Below, piece by piece: positions 4,889 through 7,771 of a stretch of DNA of 7,771 nt. Each line of letters starts with the position of its first letter. Within the stretch, counting starts at the first letter, position 1. Under the pieces are notes generated by a model, which was given only the letters and a program-made list of their open reading frames with translations, did not search any database and was not told the origin of the DNA. A program made the translations under genes and the position numbers. Source of the stretch: JAZRGE01 sp045644025 (GTDB taxonomy: Bacteria > Bacillota > Clostridia > Oscillospirales > Acutalibacteraceae); the NCBI GenBank assembly GCA_045644025.1, contig JAZRGE010000112.1, positions 1 to 7,771 on the forward strand, written 5' to 3'.

Positions 4889-7120
4889 ATGGAACATATC
4901 AATTGGAACGGATTCAAAAAGAATCTTTGGCAGGATGAAATAAACGTGCGCGATTTTATTCAGTGCAATTATAGTGAATACAAGGGTGATGACAGCTTTT
5001 TGGCTTCTGCCACCGATAGGACTACTGCTCTTATGGATAAGTTGCAGGGCCTTTTTAAGCTGGAAAGGCAGTATGGCGGAGTGCTGGATATCGATACAGC
5101 CACTGTTTCTTCCCTCACAAGCTATTCTCCCGGATATCTCGATAAGGATAATGAAATTATCGTAGGTTTGCAGACTAATCGACCGCTTAAAAGAGGAGTG
5201 AACCCTTTTGGTGGTATGCGAATGGTGCGCCAGGCCTGCGAAGCTTATGGCTATAAGCTTAGCGATAAAGTGGAGGAGGAATTTCGTTATCGCACCACTC
5301 ACAACGATGGTGTTTTTCGCTCCTACACCGAAGAGATGCGCAAGGCAAGAAAGTGCCACGTTATCACAGGCTTGCCCGATGCCTACGGCCGCGGACGCAT
5401 TATAGGCGATTATCGCAGAGTGGCTCTCTACGGTGTGGATAAGCTTATCGAAGAAAAGCAGAAGGATAAAGCCGAGCGCGCAAAGGGTGTCTTCGGCACC
5501 GATCAGATCCGCACTCACGAAGAACTTTTCAGGCAGATCAAATTTCTTGGATTGCTTAAGGAAATGGCACAGATGTATGGCTACGATATAAGCCAGCCCG
5601 CCGGAAATGCAAAAGAGGCAATTCAGTGGACTTATTTTGCCTATCTTGCAGCCATTAAGGAGCAGAACGGTGCCGCTATGTCTCTCGGAAGGGTGAGCAC
5701 CTTCTTTGATATTTATATTCAGCGTGATATCGAGCAGGGTGTTCTCACAGAAGAAGGCGCCCAGGAGCTTATCGACGATTTTGTGATGAAACTTCGTATG
5801 GCTCGCCATCTGCGCACTCCCGAATACAACGAGCTCTTTGGCGGCGATCCTATGTGGATCACCGAAGCCGTGGGCGGCATGGGAGAAGATGGTCGCACTC
5901 TTGTCACAAAGAGCAGCTTCCGCATACTCAACACTCTCTACACCCTTGGTTCTTCTCCCGAGCCGAATCTCACCGTGCTTTGGTCGAAGCAACTTCCCGA
6001 GAACTTCAAAAAGTTCTGTGCTAAGGTTTCAGCCGATACAGATTCTATTCAGTATGAAAACGACGATGTAATGCGCCCCATTTACGGCGATGACTATGCT
6101 ATTGCCTGCTGTGTCTCGGCTATGAAGCTGGGCAAGCAGATGCAGTTCTTCGGAGCCAGATGCAATTTGGCCAAGCTGTTGCTTATTGCCATAAATGGCG
6201 GATACGATACCACCAGCGGTATGACAATCGGCCCCCAGATGTCTGTGATGGATGGGGATAAGCTTGATTTTGATGCTGTGATGGAAAGATATGCTGTGTA
6301 TATCGAATGGCTCAGCCATTTGTATGTAAACACCATGAACGTTATCCATTATTCTCACGATAAATATGCCTATGAGAAGATTCAGATGGCTTTGCACGAT
6401 ACCGATGTGGAGCGCCTTATGGCATTTGGTGTTGCAGGCCTTTCTGTTGTGGCCGATTCGCTCAGTGCCATTAAATATGCCGATGTGCGCCCCGTTAAGG
6501 ATGATGCAGGCTATATCGTGGATTTCGAAACCGTGGGCGAATTCCCCAAGTTTGGCAACGACGACGACAGAGTGGATATGATTGCCAAGGATATGACCCA
6601 CAGAGTGATAACCGAGCTGAGAAAGACTCCAACTTACCGCGATGCTGTTCACACCCTTTCTGTGCTCACCATCACGTCCAACGTTATGTATGGTAAGCAC
6701 ACGGGTGCCACACCTGATGGCAGAAAAGCGGGAGAACCTTTTGCTCCCGGTGCCAACCCTATGCACAACAGGGAAGAAAACGGTGCGTTGGCTTCGCTCA
6801 ACTCTGTTGCCAAACTCAGCTACGACGATTGCCGTGATGGTATTTCCAACACGTTTTCCATCACTCCTCAGGCTCTTGGCCACAGTGAGGATGAAAGAGT
6901 GGGCAATCTTGTGAATATTCTTGATGGCTATTTTGCTAAAAACGCCCATCATATCAACGTTAACGTGATGAACCGCGAGACCCTTATGAAGGCTTATGAA
7001 GATCCCGAGGCCTATCCTAATCTCACAATCCGTGTTTCGGGCTATGCTGTAAACTTTGCAAAGCTTTCCAGAGAACAGCAAAGAGAAGTAATAAGCCGCA
7101 CGTTCCACGAGTGCGTATGA
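4889..7120 (+). CDS. pflB: Pyruvate formate-lyase (formate C-acetyltransferase)
   Basis: A 743-residue glycyl-radical enzyme converting pyruvate and CoA to acetyl-CoA and formate in the anaerobic cytoplasm. The diagnostic double cysteine is in IACCVS, Cys407 and Cys408, and the C-terminal glycyl-radical loop is RVSGYAV, Gly718, 26 residues from the end. True PFL is supported over the glycerol dehydratase-type relatives by the adjacent cysteine pair, by FGARCNLAK (421-429), by GATPDGRKAGEPFAPGANP (606-624) and by the length, close to E. coli PflB (760). The start at 4889 has AAGGAGG (4875-4881) seven bases upstream. Transcription is under the ZTP riboswitch-terminator, which links formate output to the 10-formyl-THF pool. 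The reading frame is intact throughout. It overlaps pflA by four bases (ATGA). Confidence 0.97.
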   Translation: MEHINWNGFKKNLWQDEINVRDFIQCNYSEYKGDDSFLASATDRTTALMDKLQGLFKLERQYGGVLDIDTATVSSLTSYSPGYLDKDNEIIVGLQTNRPLKRGVNPFGGMRMVRQACEAYGYKLSDKVEEEFRYRTTHNDGVFRSYTEEMRKARKCHVITGLPDAYGRGRIIGDYRRVALYGVDKLIEEKQKDKAERAKGVFGTDQIRTHEELFRQIKFLGLLKEMAQMYGYDISQPAGNAKEAIQWTYFAYLAAIKEQNGAAMSLGRVSTFFDIYIQRDIEQGVLTEEGAQELIDDFVMKLRMARHLRTPEYNELFGGDPMWITEAVGGMGEDGRTLVTKSSFRILNTLYTLGSSPEPNLTVLWSKQLPENFKKFCAKVSADTDSIQYENDDVMRPIYGDDYAIACCVSAMKLGKQMQFFGARCNLAKLLLIAINGGYDTTSGMTIGPQMSVMDGDKLDFDAVMERYAVYIEWLSHLYVNTMNVIHYSHDKYAYEKIQMALHDTDVERLMAFGVAGLSVVADSLSAIKYADVRPVKDDAGYIVDFETVGEFPKFGNDDDRVDMIAKDMTHRVITELRKTPTYRDAVHTLSVLTITSNVMYGKHTGATPDGRKAGEPFAPGANPMHNREENGALASLNSVAKLSYDDCRDGISNTFSITPQALGHSEDERVGNLVNILDGYFAKNAHHINVNVMNRETLMKAYEDPEAYPNLTIRVSGYAVNFAKLSREQQREVISRTFHECV

Positions 7121-7771
7121 TAAAGGGCAGAATTCATTCCTTTCAGAGCCTTGGTACGGTGGATGGTCCGGGAGTGCGCTTTGTGGCGTTTTTGCAGGGT
7201 TGCAATCTGCGGTGCGGATGTTGGCACAATCCCGATACCTGGGATGCGTTGGAAGGCACACTTTTCACGGCTGAAGAAGTGGTGGCAAAGGCCGAGCGTT
7301 GCCGAGAATATTTCGGCGAAAACGGCGGGATCACCCTTTCGGGTGGTGAGCCTTTGCTTCAGCCCGAATTTGCTAAGGAGATTTTCTCTCTTTGCCACGA
7401 AAAGGGAATAAACACCTGCCTTGATACATCGGGCAGCATTTTGAACGATATGGTTCTCGCTCTGTTGGATCACACCGATAGGGTGTTGCTGGATATTAAG
7501 TATACGGACGACGAAATGTATAAAAAACACGTGGGTTGCAGGCTGGAAAATGTGATGAAGTTTCTGACTGTTTTGCAAGAAAAGGGAATACCCACAACTC
7601 TGCGCCAGGTGATAATTCCCGGGCTTAATGATCGCGAGGGAAATATCGCTCGGCTTGGAGAAATAGCCTGCAGCCATTCCTGTGTTGATAAAATAGAACT
7701 GCTTCCGTTTAGGAAAGTTTGCAGTGTGAAGTATAATAATTTGGGTATAGAATTTCCTTTTGCTCATATTC
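7117..7771 (+). CDS. pflA: Pyruvate formate-lyase activating enzyme, 3' end outside window
   Basis: The first 218 codons of a radical SAM activase that uses S-adenosylmethionine to generate the glycyl radical on PflB. The N-terminus (MIKGRIHSFQSLGTVDGPGVR), GGEP at 76-79, DIKYTD and LRQVIIPGLND are typical of PflA. The start overlaps the pflB stop as ATGA and there is no strong ribosome binding site, so translation is probably coupled. The cluster motif is odd: residues 29-39 read CNLRCGCWHNP, with Cys29, Cys33 and Cys35, whereas the family has CX3CX2C directly before HNP. Trp36 (TGG, 7222-7224) stands where the third ligand cysteine is expected; a TGC codon would give the canonical motif. 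Either the gene carries a mutation or sequencing error, or Cys35 substitutes. Identity of the gene is secure; activity is not. The coding frame is open to the window edge, with about 20-40 residues likely missing. Confidence 0.93.
   Translation, partial: MIKGRIHSFQSLGTVDGPGVRFVAFLQGCNLRCGCWHNPDTWDALEGTLFTAEEVVAKAERCREYFGENGGITLSGGEPLLQPEFAKEIFSLCHEKGINTCLDTSGSILNDMVLALLDHTDRVLLDIKYTDDEMYKKHVGCRLENVMKFLTVLQEKGIPTTLRQVIIPGLNDREGNIARLGEIACSHSCVDKIELLPFRKVCSVKYNNLGIEFPFAHI

Noticed and set aside
4829..5992. 387-codon open frame on the minus strand opposite the pflB leader and 5' half
   Set aside because: It is antisense to a conserved PFL and to the riboswitch terminator, shows no recognisable domain, and has no ribosome binding site context that competes with pflB.
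6029..7261. 410-codon open frame on the minus strand opposite the 3' part of pflB and the start of pflA
   Set aside because: Shadow of the two genes on the plus strand; the His/Ile-rich translation has no family resemblance.
7042..7767. 241-codon open frame on the minus strand opposite pflA
   Set aside because: The plus-strand frame is clearly PflA, with radical SAM motifs; the antisense product is featureless.

Overview
The window looks like a chromosomal segment of an anaerobic Firmicute of class Clostridia, probably a gut-type Oscillospirales/Eubacteriales relative. The evidence is a SCIFF peptide with its radical SAM maturase (a near-universal Clostridia marker), an oxygen-sensitive pyruvate formate-lyase system under a ZTP riboswitch, strong AAGGAGG-type ribosome binding sites and near-consensus sigma-A promoters. 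Base composition looks even across the genes, and there are no mobile elements, CRISPR arrays, tRNA or rRNA genes.

The left part (1-2992) is a minus-strand operon. A consensus promoter (2964-2992) drives scfA, a 50-residue Cys-rich SCIFF precursor. An intrinsic terminator (2741-2769) follows, and partial read-through would express scfB, the SPASM-type radical SAM maturase. After a 5-base gap comes a compact fold-type I PLP enzyme of the Orn/Lys/Arg decarboxylase family, whose ribosome binding site lies in the end of scfB. The centre (3009-4601, also minus strand) holds an intracellular GH20-type beta-N-acetylhexosaminidase with its own promoter.

The divergent intergenic region (4602-4888) is dense with control elements: the minus-strand glycosidase promoter with a 12-base perfect palindrome at its -35 edge, a plus-strand promoter, a ZTP ('pfl motif') riboswitch aptamer, and an overlapping intrinsic terminator. 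These lead into pflB (4889-7120), which overlaps pflA by four bases; pflA runs off the right edge. The wiring makes metabolic sense: ZTP accumulates when 10-formyl-THF is short, the riboswitch then lets transcription continue, and pyruvate formate-lyase makes formate, the one-carbon source for 10-formyl-THF and purine synthesis.

The most surprising observation is in pflA. The radical SAM cluster motif reads CNLRCGCWHNP, so the third cluster cysteine is displaced by one residue and Trp sits at the expected Cys position. One base (TGG versus TGC at 7222-7224) would restore the canonical motif. The other points worth a second look are the seven-cysteine SCIFF peptide, the terminator between scfA and scfB, the PLP enzyme coupled to the SCIFF maturase, and the palindrome in the divergent promoter region. 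No wholly new system is evident.
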